Below, one piece after another: positions 44,023 through 55,200 of a DNA stretch of 64,000 nt (the first letter of the stretch is position 1; each line of letters begins with the position of its first letter). The stretch lies in the NCBI RefSeq assembly GCF_030269925.1, contig NC_085120.1, positions 10,381,501 through 10,445,500 on the forward strand. The letters run 5' to 3'. The DNA is from Bombyx mori (taxonomy: Eukaryota; Arthropoda; Insecta; Lepidoptera; Bombycidae). The position numbers were made by a program, and so were the translations under genes. Under the pieces are notes generated by a model. That model ran no database searches and was not told the origin of the DNA. It saw only the letters and a program-made list of their open reading frames with translations.

Positions 44023-44304
44023 TGAAATATTTATACATGTCGGCGGGCGCCAGGGATGGCTAAGCGGTAGTTTCCGTCATCACTCGTATTTGGTTGAACT
44101 CAGTTTATAAAAAGTCAATAAAACCTTTTGAATAATAATTATTGAAACTCAACACACACAACTTTCACAATGACAGGGTAAACCGACAGTTTCGTTCCAC
44201 ATACCGATAGACCGACTGACTGACTGCCAGAGACTCACTGACTGAGACGGACGGACCGTCCGATACAGACTGAATAACTGTCTGACACGGAATGCCACGA
44301 CTCT

Positions 44305-45174
44305 TTTTTTTTTTTTCCTACCTGTGCTGATAGCCTTGAGAGGCTATTTCAGCTTCGCCCTAACGTTTGTAGGTGAGCTCACGGGGCTCAAACCTGACGA
44401 CGATGCTAACACGAACCCTAGCAAGAGCCGTGCTTCGCAGAATCTACCACCGGATCGGAAACGCGACTCACTGAGAAGATCTGGCGAGAAACTCAGTGGG
44501 CTGTGTCTGAGAGTTAATTTACTCGTCGAGCCCTTCGTCGCAAGCGACGGGTTCGACGAGAACGGTGACCGGTGCTTGAAGTACCTAAAAGCACCGTTAG
44601 TGGATCGGGAGGATCCGAGATGACGTGTTTTGGGCGACGTCGACTGCTTTCCATTCTGTCCGCAGGATCGGGAATGTAGTTACCGGCGGCCACGATGAGA
44701 GGGTTCTCGTGTCGTGCCGCTTTATCGAAGTGGCGCATCGACGCCGACTGCAAATACTTACTGACGGACTGTAAGTCCAGGCCGTCATGGAGGTCGACGT
44801 TCCTGACGAACCACGGGGTTCGACGGCTATCCTGCAAAAACGGGATTGAATAATCTGGAAGGATTTTAAGTGAGTGCGGGCCGCGTGAGCGAACACTACA
44901 CTTGCATAGGCCATGACGGGGCGTATGCAAGTTTTGTAGAGTGTCACCTTATTTCTAAGGGACATTTTACTTCGTCTGCATATCATCGGGTAGAGACGTC
45001 CTAGAATGAAGGCGGCACGGTCGCGTACCGTCTTAATATGGGGGCGGAATGTCATCCTACTGTCGAGGGTGACGCCTAAGTATTTGACCTTCGGGGCCCA
45101 CGGTATGGGCTGGTCGAACATCGTGATTGGGCGAATGGCGGAGGCGGAGGTGTCGACGCGCCTTGTCGGGAGAG
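44305..45174 (-). mobile_element. Jockey-clade LINE, 5'-truncated
   Basis: An 870-bp minus-strand insertion flanked by the perfect 11-bp duplication 'gccacgactct' (44294-44304 and 45175-45185). It contains the C-terminal reverse-transcriptase region in two overlapping frames (about 45121-44820 'KVKYLGVTLDSRMTF', 'MICRRSKMSLRNKV'; then 44850-44520 'FVRNVDLHDGLDLQSV'), so at least one frameshift is present near 44820. The 3' UTR and T-run follow. It is related to the 12826 element but has a different 3' UTR. Confidence 0.88.
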
Positions 45175-45337
45175 GCCACGACTCTGTCCACGTACCGCCA
45201 TTTTATACTGTGGCGTTACGGAGTCTACCCTACATTTTGTGATATTTATCAAAACAACATTTCATCATTTAAAATAATAGTCAAAACAACGTCTTAATAT
45301 TACTAAAAGTCGTTAACCACGCATACATATATTTTTT

Positions 45338-45705
45338 TAAGGGATTTTATGATCTGGTAACTAAGACATTTAAGTCATGTCTTATTTTAATTTATATTCT
45401 TATTTTCATGAAAAATTATAGGAGTGAAATGAAATGAAATGAAGATGAGATGAGATAATATGAGATGAAAAATAATCTTAGTAAAATGGTGGTCATTTAC
45501 TGAGATTTTTTCAGTGGACTTTTTGAAGGATCCCGAGATGTTACGTTCAGCGGCTTTGTTTCATTTTCCTACAGTTGAGCACTTTCACAGATATTAAACA
45601 GCTAATAAACCACCGTTATTACACATTTAAACCTGAAGAAACACCAAATAGACAAAATAAAACAAATCTCACAACTTCACTCCTCGCGCTCCTGCCAAAA
45701 ATTCC
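45338..45705 (+). repeat. Dispersed repeat family D, copy 1
   Basis: Begins 'agggattttatgatctggta' and ends near 'cgctcctgccaaaaattcc'. It shares long stretches with 62464-62868, including 'taaaatggtggtcatttact' and 'cacatttaaacctgaagaaa'. A third decayed piece is near 48785-48870. It is non-coding and I cannot name it. Confidence 0.65.
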
Positions 45706-45774
45706 TCTGAAATATATTACGCTAACAAAGCACAGGCACCTCGACAGGCTTGTCTTGAGATACCTACTTTTTTT

Positions 45775-45865
45775 TTAAAACGCATTACTGCTTCACAGCA
45801 GAAATAGGCAGGGTGGTGGTACCTACCCGTGCGGACTCACAAGACGTCCTACCGCCAGTAATATA
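45775..45865 (-). repeat. Bm1 SINE fragment
   Basis: Antisense 'aaaacgcattactgcttcac' to 'gacgtcctaccgccagta'. Confidence 0.75.
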
Positions 45866-46399
45866 ATGACACTCTGGTTAAATATAAATATTGTAACCTC
45901 AATCACCTACATTTTATATTATTTGATTCAAATCCACGTTATCATAATGAATTTATTAGTAATCAGCTCTACAGCTTCCTATCTTCATGCAAGTTTAATT
46001 GCCTTCGTGAATTGTAACGGCGTATTATTATTTCGAACTGAAGACGTGAATTATTAGACGGGTTTTAATATAAATGATATATAAGACTATGTATAATATT
46101 TATTGGCTTATACCTTTTATTTTTTTAAATCGCCTACTTATTTTACAATAAGTTGATACTTTTTCTTGATAAGACAATACCTTTATTACTCGGAATAAAG
46201 AGACAAGATGGCAGCTTGCCTGAACCAATAAATATATTTTTTAATTCATTTAGGTCTAAAAATCCGCTTTTAAATCGTCACGATTTTAACATGGATTCCC
46301 AATGCACTATTAAAGAGAATCAGCACGAAACTCACTTTCTGTATCAATCACATCACTCATGTGTGGTAATATGGTGCGTCAAAATACTTCATTATGTTT
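45866..46399. other. No gene seen
   Basis: Nothing recognised. An 82-codon frame at 46153-46401 has no motif. Confidence 0.45.
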
Positions 46400-46455
46400 G
46401 AGAGATTACTGGTGGCCCAGAGGCCTTTCCAGTTTTACCAGGGCAGGTGGGCATC
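46400..46455 (-). mobile_element. Jockey LINE tail scrap
   Basis: 'gagattactggtggcccaga', 'ggcctttccagttttaccag', as in the 3' UTR at 12852-12910. Confidence 0.6.
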
Positions 46456-46959
46456 AAAATACTCTGTTTGTACATAGAATCTAGACACTACATTAGGTAC
46501 TATTTCCGCAACACTGACATAAATTTCGCTTCCTTGTGCACGCAATATATTTTTAAAGACTGTGTTAAATATTCTAAATTATAACGTTAGCTCATTCCAT
46601 AACCATAATTGCCATAAAATGTTACTCTATCGGGCTTAGTCCGTGAGCTTACATAACCGTATTCGGAACTGGAAATAATAAATTGGAATAGACCCGTAGG
46701 CACTTAATATTTCAGACCCGCAGACTAGCAATGATTAGGAAGAGAAGAACAAATATGCCATCAAAAAATAACTTATTAAATAAGAGAAAACACATAAGTA
46801 CTATTACATCTTCGGTTTAAAATTTTCCTATATTATTATTTTACTATAGGCTCAATGGTTTTGAGGAGCTTACATTTACAATGCTTTCATCCCCATAATT
46901 TGCAAACAAAGTAAATTGTCCCTTCATAACCAGGTGACACTACAAAATTTGCACACGCG
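46456..46959. other. No gene seen
   Basis: Nothing recognised. Confidence 0.45.
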
Positions 46960-47475
46960 GCCCGTACACATATTAACTCTCTCCAGGTCATCCAATCCTA
47001 CTTTCTGCAGGATAGCTGTCGGAGCACCATAGTATGTGTAAAATGTAGATCTAACGACCTAAATCTAGTACCGATACGTAAGTATCTTAAGGAAACGTCA
47101 GAACGCTACTTCGACAAAACGGCGCAACACGAAAATCCTCTTAACGTGGGCGCCGCTAGTTACTTAACGACCGCGACGCGGCAACGTAAAGCCGCCGTTC
47201 CCTGAAACTTCTCGGATCGCCTGGATTCACTCGCGATGCTTTTAGGACCCTCAAGCACCGGTCACCGTCCTCCAGTGAACTGACCCATTGACACAGTCCA
47301 CTGAGTTTCTCGGTAGTTCTTCTAAGTGAGTCGCGATACCGATCCGGTGGCAGATTTTGCTCTTACTATGGACAGTGTTAGCAAATTCACTCAGGTTCAT
47401 CCTGTGAGCTCACCTGTCCCTCCGGACGTAGCCGGAATGGCCTCTTAGCCTACCAACAAGTAGGTAGGGGAAAAA
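46960..47475 (+). pseudogene. Old Jockey-clade LINE fragment
   Basis: A strongly decayed sense copy: 'cttcgacaaaacggcgcaac' and 'acacgaaaatcctctt' correspond to the ORF2 C-terminus, and 'cagtccactgagtttctcgg' to 'ccaacaagtaggtagg' to the 3' UTR. The frame is broken repeatedly. Confidence 0.6.
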
Positions 47476-47635
47476 GATCATAAAATACTTTTATTTCAAA
47501 ACTTTCGAAGTTTAATAGTCCAAAATGTCGACAACAAAATAAAATAATGCAATAATGGTCGAATTTCGATCATTGGGTGAACACTTGATGAATAAATAAG
47601 TTGATGTTTTTTATTTAAATTTTCTAGAAAAGGAT

Positions 47636-48075
47636 TTTTTTTTATTGCTTAGATGGATGGACGAGCTCACAGCCCACCTGGTGTTAAGTGGTTACTGGAG
47701 CCCATAGACATCTACAACGTAAATGCGCCACCCACCTCGAGATATAAGTTCTAAGGTCTCAGTATATTTACAACGACTACCCACCCTTCGAACCGAAACG
47801 CATTACTGCTTCACGGCGGAAATAGGCGGGGTAGTGGTACCTACCCGTGCGGACTCCCATGAGGTCCTACCACCAGTGATTACGCAAATTATAATTTTGC
47901 GGGTTTGGTTTTTATTACACGATGTTATTCCTTCACCGTGGAAGTCAATCGTGAACATTTGTTGAGTACGTATTTCATTAGAAAAATTGGTACCCGCCTG
48001 CGGGATTCGAACACCGGTGCATCGCTACATACAAATGCACCGGACGTCTTATCCTTTAGGCCACGATGACTTCAT
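47636..48075 (-). repeat. Bm1 SINE, full length
   Basis: Antisense: T-run, body, 'attataattttgcgggtttg', then the head with 'gggattcgaacaccggtgca' and 'tcctttaggccacgatgac'. Confidence 0.87.
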
Positions 48076-48127
48076 AGTATAGTAACAATACGTATGAACA
48101 TACGAGGAAAAGAAAAACATTTTTATT

Positions 48128-48367
48128 TTAAACGTAAGTATAATTTACAATATTGGCTGCTTTCATCAGTCCAGTTTCTACCTTCGTGTTTCCTGTAAAT
48201 AGTCTTTTATGGAGTTCAATTGGCTCCATAACTGGAGGCCGTTCAGACCTAACATATGGTTTCGGATACGCCGTCAAAACGAAGGAAATTCCTGTGTTTA
48301 CCGGAGTTGTCTTGAAAATAATTCTGCACGAATTGTACAAATGTCCTCCGTACGCCAAATGATTCAT
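48128..48367 (-). CDS. Possible small protein gene, 79 codons, function unknown
   Basis: An ATG-started frame of 79 residues, immediately preceded by an in-frame stop and ending TAA directly followed by AATAAA, a polyadenylation signal. The peptide is not low-complexity ('RIIFKTTPVNTGISFVL', 'RSERPPVMEPIELHKRLF') and resembles no transposon product I know. It lies head-to-head with Nup58, about 830 bp from its start codon, so a shared promoter region is conceivable. A chance frame is a real alternative: overlapping frames exist on the other strand. Confidence 0.35.
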   Translation of the reverse strand: MNHLAYGGHLYNSCRIIFKTTPVNTGISFVLTAYPKPYVRSERPPVMEPIELHKRLFTGNTKVETGLMKAANIVNYTYV

Positions 48368-48514
48368 TTAGAATTAATTAATTTATTATCGAAACGAAAC
48401 AGAAACATCACAATATCTTGTCATTTCGCGTTTTACAAATGATAGTTTTATACTTTTTTTGTTTGTTCAAAAAGGTATCAATTGAATCTATTAAATTTCC
48501 TTTGATCAACATCT

Positions 48515-48612
48515 TTTGATTTATTTATTACATACTTAAGTGAACAAGCTCACGGCCCCCTATCAAATAATTACCGGAGCCTATCACAACATTAATTAAC
48601 CACCGCCCACAG
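48515..48612 (-). repeat. Old Bm1 fragment
   Basis: Antisense 'gtgaacaagctcacggcccc', 'ttaccggagcctatc', 'caccgcccacag': a diverged 3' half. Confidence 0.5.
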
Positions 48613-49043
48613 AAACATGTGAAAACATATTTTAGTTAAACTAGGATAATATTATAATTTTTGGTTTTCGCAATTCATTGACATATTTAAAACTGGTTTT
48701 ATGGTTTAATCTCATCCTTATATTGGAATATTAAACAACTTTTGTTGTCACGGACAGCTTAGGTGTCGAGTTTACCAAATTTATTTTTGGAGATTTGATG
48801 GCCTGGTAACGAGACCTTTAAGCCAAGTCTAATATTTTCTTCTTTTAACCTATTATAATGTAAAGCGAAATGAACTGAAGTTGATGAATTAGTTCGCTAT
48901 TATACGAATACTAAAAAAATCAGGTAAATTTACAGAAGTAAAAACACAACTTAAATTTTTGATTGACTATTGTTACATAAAACGAATCTGTGAATCGCAC
49001 TGAAGCTACCACAGAGCACTTTTTGATAAAATAAACTTGAAGC

Positions 49044-49172
49044 ATGTCATTTCAACCTCAATTTCCTCAATTCATAGCTCAAGCAACGACTTGTCTTGAT
49101 CAGTCTGTGTTATTATTAACAGGCTTTACTGGCTTTAGTTCAAATTTAAATCACTTGAAGAATGATATGTGA
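49044..49172 (+). promoter_or_regulatory. Candidate upstream ORF in the Nup58 5' region
   Basis: A 42-codon frame starting 'MSFQPQFPQF' ends 29 bases before the Nup58 ATG. If transcribed in the 5' UTR it could dampen translation. The transcription start is unknown. Confidence 0.35.
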
Positions 49173-49201
49173 ATAACTGAAAAGTGCTGAAATTAGCAAA
49201 G

Positions 49202-49281
49202 ATGTCTTTCTCGTTCGGCACACCTTCAAGTGCTCCTGCTACCACAGGACTCGCAGGAGGTTTTAGTTTCGGTACCAACAA
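49202..49281 (+). CDS. Nup58: Nup58 exon 1
   Basis: Starts at the ATG in 'gcaaagatgtctttctcg' and ends in phase 2 before the donor gtaagt. Encodes MSFSFGTPSS...SFGTN. Confidence 0.85.
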
Positions 49282-52200
49282 GTAAGTGACTTACGTATTT
49301 TACTATAGTTTAAGTAGTAACCTTCTTAGTAGAAAACCTTTTCGGTATTTTAAATAGGTAACGTGGATTTTTAATCTGCATCAACACCTAATGTGGGTTC
49401 AAATGCTTTCCTTTTCTGGAAATCTCAAAAATTGGCGGTAACCGTATGTAAGTAGTGCGTTACGTTCTAAAAGGTTAATAAACGTTAAAGATTTACATCT
49501 CCAACGATAGTGTAAGTTGTAAAACGTACTTTTTAAGTTCTCAATAAGTTTGTAGTTTTTGACTACTAGTGCTAGTACTAAGAATACGTTAAGAAGTGTA
49601 TGTCAAATACCTGTTTAAGTTTTTCTTAATTTTTAATGAAGTGTTTGTGGATGAGATCTTTTGATGCATAACAATTTTAATGTTTTTATTTGCAGACCTG
49701 CAACCCCAGGATTTGGCATGACTGCAACATCTCAGCCATCAACAGGCCTTTTTGGGAGTACATCTGCTACTCCAGCGCCCGCATTTGGTACTGCAGGTTT
49801 TGGTTCGACAACACCGGCATTTGGTTCGACTACTACACCTGCTTTCGGTGCATCGACCACTCCGGCCTTTGGTACAACAAGTACTCCAGGTTTTGGTTCA
49901 ACACCCGCTTTTGGAGCTAATTCTGCAGCTCCAGTATTTGGAACCACTACACCGGCCTTCGGTTCAACGGCTCCTACTTTTGGTATTTTTAATTGTTTTT
50001 CAGCTTTTAAGTTAATGCTTGTCTGGAAAGCATTTGTGTTGTGATGTCATATTTTATAATGGCTAGAATTTTAAAACACTTAAATCAGGGCTTCCCAAAC
50101 ATATTTTGTCTAGTGCCCACTTGGAGAATAAATTCTTTTTTGGCGCCCCCATTTTTTCAACTACTTAAAAAACCACTATAGCAAGACCTCGGTGGGTGTT
50201 TAAGTCCTCCTAGATGAAATTACAAATCGCTTCCCAAGCCACAACACAATGGCCCCATTTTTTTTTCTGGGTCTCTTTAGGCCTGCAGTGACCACAAGCA
50301 GGCATTATTGCTCACTTTGAGAAAGGCTGTCTTAAATGGACGAATTTTATTTAAGACTTACTATTCTTTTAGTTTATTATATTCTTTTAACTGTGTAATA
50401 ATAATCTTGTGTAGGTACAGGGACTTCAGCATTTGGGACAACTACAACACCGGCTTTTGGTACAGGCACTGCTGGGTCAAATTTTAGCCTTGGATCAAAT
50501 ACTTTAGGTCTGTCATAGTAAATAAATTATTTCAGTTACTTCACTTCATACTATACTGCAGTCTGACTTGATTGATTTTTTTCTGCAAAAACAAATCATA
50601 GAATGATTGATTACACTATTACAAATTTTGGACTTTATAAAAAAAATAATTTTTTTTTGTTTTAAAATTACTTATTTAAGTTGATTCTAATAAATTATTT
50701 GTTTGCTTCAGGTGGTTTTGGGACACAGCCAGCTACTACATCAACTACTGGGTTGGGTCTGAGTTTTGGTCTTGGTACAGCAACTACCCAAACAGGGTTT
50801 GGACTATTGGGAGCCACTGGTACAGCCACTACATCTAGTAGTTTATTTGGTATGTACTATTTACTAACATTTAACGAACAGTTTACCGTCTGAGCTACGC
50901 TCACAAGTGAAACAGTTCCATATAAATTAAATGCAATTTGTTACTATTTGCTGTTCTATGTAAATATTGTGCCCACACTGGCAGTACTCACTCACTGCAC
51001 TCATGGCTATGTACTACCACTCTGCCTATTTATTTTGTGAGACAATGAAACGTTTTGGTTTGCTGTGTGGGGAAATTGAACTATAAAATAAGACTTGAAC
51101 TCAAGTCTCAAGGTGGATGGCGGTATTTGCGTTATTACTGTCTATGGACTCCGGTACAAACTTAACACCATGTGGGCTTGTCAAACAATCCCTGCAATAA
51201 CGAAAGCGTTTTAAAAATTGTGAAAATACTGAAAACAAGCATAGAAATTCCTCTCAATGGAGTGGGAAAATGAGTAATTTAATCCATCAGTGCTTAAAGC
51301 TATCAGTAAGCTAGATGCAACAATACAAGGGCGAAAGTTTTAACATGTCGATGACAGTTGATGACAATTACTGGTGGTAGGATCTCTTGTGAGTTTGCTT
51401 GGATTTCTGCCGTGAAGCAGTAATATGTTTGGGTTTGAAGGGCGGGGCAGCCATTGTAACTATACTGAGACCTTAGAACTCATATCTCAAGGTGGGTGGC
51501 GGCATTTACGCTGTAGTCGTAAGTAGTTTTGAAGTCGTCGTGGCCTAAAGGATAAGGCGTCCGGTGCATTCGTATCGAGCGGTGCACTGGTGTTCGAATC
51601 CCGCAGGCGGGTACCAATTTTTCTAATGAAATATGTACTCAACAGATGCTCACGATTCACTTCCACGGTGAAGGAATAACACCGTGCAATAAAAATCAAA
51701 CCCGCAAAATTATAATTTGCGTAATTACTGGTGGTAGGACCTCTTGTGAGTCTGCGCGGGTAGGTACCACCGCCCCGCCTATTTCTGCCGTGAAGCAGTA
51801 ATGCGTTTCGGTTTGAAGGGTGCGGCAGCCGTTGTGACTATACTGAGACCTTAGAACTATATCTCAAGGTGTGTGGCGCATTTACGTTGTAGATGTCTAT
51901 GGGCTCCAGTAACCACTTAACACCAGGTGGGCTGTGAGCTCGTCCACACATCTAAGCAATAAAAAAAAAAAAAAAAAAAAAAAAAGATGTCTATGGGCTC
52001 CAGTAACCACTTAACAGCAGATGGGCTATGAGCTTGTCCACATATCTAAGCAATAGGAAATGCAGCATAAAATGCAGCAAAAACATTAACAAACAATTAT
52101 TAGTGACTTTCTCCATATTTTCACAATAACTAACAGCCATTTATAACCCAAAACCAAGTGGAGAATGCCTACATCATACAAATTGAGATCATAATCCTTC

Positions 52201-55200
52201 CAGTGCCATGTATCCCGACCATTTCTCATCCTACACACCAAAATTCCAATCTTTTCAAGCACCCACTAGTAATGTGCTGATAATACCTGAAGATTTAAGT
52301 CCTGTAAAACGTGATGATTACAAATTAAAATGTGCTTCTAGAGACTGTTATCAGATTGTCACTCCTACAGTTGGTGAGATGAATTTATCAAATCAATATT
52401 ATTAACTTTCATTTTGTGAAAATTAGAAAATATATATGTAAAATATTTAGACTTCCTGAGATCAGTACAAAACACATAGTAGGTTATGCTTATTAACTTT
52501 TAAAACGTAAATAAAAGATAACTTTATGATACTTAAATACATAGACACAAATAGCATGATGTCTTCGTTAGCTTTCATTGGTAGTGTATTTTATATATTA
52601 TTGTAGATTAATGAGTAAACGCTACTTTATGAAAATTTTCAATATCATGATTTTTTAAAGTTGAAGTCATGAAGTCTTAATTTAAGAGGGATTGCTGAAC
52701 TGAATATGGTGAAAACTAAAACTAGATTATTCTATCCATAATAATATTAGATAGTAGTTAAATTTGTTACCTTCGGAATTATCCAGCATTCTTAGTGATT
52801 ACATGATAAGACAATAATTTTATTTGACAATATAACTTCTTGTTTTGTCTAATTATGTAGTGTGAAATTATGTAACACTACATAATTAGACACATATTAC
52901 TTTTTATAAAGATCAAAACCTATTAAAGTATTAGAAACAGGGTTCCGTTGCATCTTGTAAATTGAGTATCAGTTATAAAATTTAGTCATGTTAACGGCGA
53001 CTCTGTATAGATCCACCAAACAATAATAAAAATATTTACACTATATATTTTCGCAAATATTGTTGTTCAAGTTATATGATGCGTTTGAATTTTATATCAA
53101 TAAACAAAGAAAAAACTATTAAGTACCATGTGCTCCTTGACTTTACAAGTAATTTCTTTCTCCTATTTTGCTTAATATCTATTTGCTTGTTTTGGGAAAA
53201 ATTTGGAAATTATCAGTATTCTTCCTCTGCCAATATCCACATTAGAACAAGAAATAACATATAAAACATAAAATAAATCCAAATATTGAGGCATCGGATG
53301 ATAATGGTCGATCTTATTGTTTGACTTACACTACATATAATTAATGACTCAAAAAATGTTAAAATCTAGATAGAATACCTAAATTCCTTTCTCAATTTTT
53401 CAATTTAATTCCTCTTTCATAAACCAAATATTGATCATTATTTTAACCACCCAATCATTTTCATCATTTACATGAATAAACCTAATTTTCTTTCCCAGGA
53501 CCTAAGCTTGGTACAACCAGTCTAACTGGTACTCAGCCATCGACATTAGGTAAGTTACTGAAACTTTTATCATGTGATATTGACATTGTGTTTAAAAGAT
53601 GTTTGAATTTGAACATTTGGCAAATATTTGGTAACATTAACTTTATTGCTCTCTATTGATATGAGAATTCATTACAATAATAGTGGTATCCAAATAATAG
53701 TATAATAATAATGTTAGCAAACTGAATTATTCCTTAAATTTTAAGCTGTATTTTCTTAGGTTTCAATTACTATATTGAAATTTGTAAAGTTACGCTGTGT
53801 TGTCCGCTACAGACCAATTAAAGTTTTGTACATACTTAAAATAATACTGATATTATCAGGAACATCAAGCTTCGGGCTTGGAGGAGTTGCACCGGCTACA
53901 AGTGGTATTGGTGTGACGAATACTACAGATGCTAAAAGTAAGTCCATATACTAAATTTATATTGAAATAGGAATATCACCATCTTCTCTCTGCTGTATTA
54001 TGTGTTCTGGTTTGAAGGTGAGAAATTTCACATGTGCCAAGACATACCATGGCAGCATTCACGTTGTGATATGTATGGCATTGTGATTGTTCCATCTGGG
54101 TAGTATAAAACAATAAAAAAACACTGAAATGTGTTTTTTTTTTTTTTTTTTTTTTATTGCCCTTGTAGGCAGACGAGCATACGGCCCACCTGATGGTGAG
54201 TGGTTACCGTTGCCCATGGACTTCAGCAATGCCAGGGGCAGAGCCAAGCCGCTGCCTACCGCTTAATACTCTCCACAAGCCTCGTTTGAAGAAGGACATG
54301 TCATAGCGCTCGGGAAACACCGTGGAGGGGAGCTCATTCCATAGCCGGATGGTACGTGGCAAAAAAGATCTCTGGAAACGCACTGTGGATGACCGCAGTG
54401 GCTCCAGGTAGTACGGATGAACTCTACTCCGATGGCGGGCGGTGCGATGGTAAAAACGAGATGCCGGTATCATCTCGAACAATTCCTCAGAGCACTCCCC
54501 ATGGAACATACGGTATAAAATACAGAGAGAACCGAAGTCCCTCCGCAGACCCAGAGGTTCCAAACGATCCGTGAGACTGGGATTATCGACAATCCGAACG
54601 GCCCTCCTCTGTATGGAGTCAAATGGAAGAAGCTGGTATTTGGGAGCCCCGGCCCAGAGATGGGAGCAGTACTCCACGCGAGGCCGGACTTGTGCTTTAT
54701 AAAGCAGAAGCCTTTGGCCAGGCGTGAAGTACCGCTTCGCTCTGTTGAGGACTCCCAGCATTTTGGACGCCAACTTGGCTTTGCCTTCCAAATGACTCCG
54801 AAACTGGACATCGCTCGAAATGTCGACCCCAAGTATCCCAATACTCTCGGAAGGTTGCAGGGATACTCCTTGGAATTGCGGCGCCATGACAAAGGGGTCC
54901 TTCTTCGCAGTGAACGCGCAAACTTGTGTCTTTAACGGGTTGAATTGAACCAAGTTCAATTCACCCCATTTGGAGACTCGCCCCAGAGAGTTCTCCACTT
55001 CAGACACAAGTTTTGATCGTCTCTCTTGCACCACGCTTCGAGAGAGACTCTGATGGCCGATATATCGCGCATCCCCCGTGCTGTCATCCGCATAGCAATG
55101 CATGCTATCAATAGACAGCATGTCATTGATATACAGGATGAAAAGCGTGGGGGAGAGCACCGAACCTTGTGGAACGCCAGCGTTAATGGTCATGGTATCA

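Noticed and set aside
44044..44100. tRNA-like stretch 'ggatggctaagcggtagttt'
   Set aside because: Box A-like only. No convincing box B or acceptor pairing could be seen.
49732..50015. Alternative frames over Nup58 exon 2
   Set aside because: Low-complexity shadows of the FG-repeat coding sequence.
52208..52405. 65-codon frame with splice-like borders as an extra Nup58 exon
   Set aside because: Its phase does not fit between exon 4 and exon 5 (both phase 1), and it has no FG character. Phase-compatible reading meets a stop.
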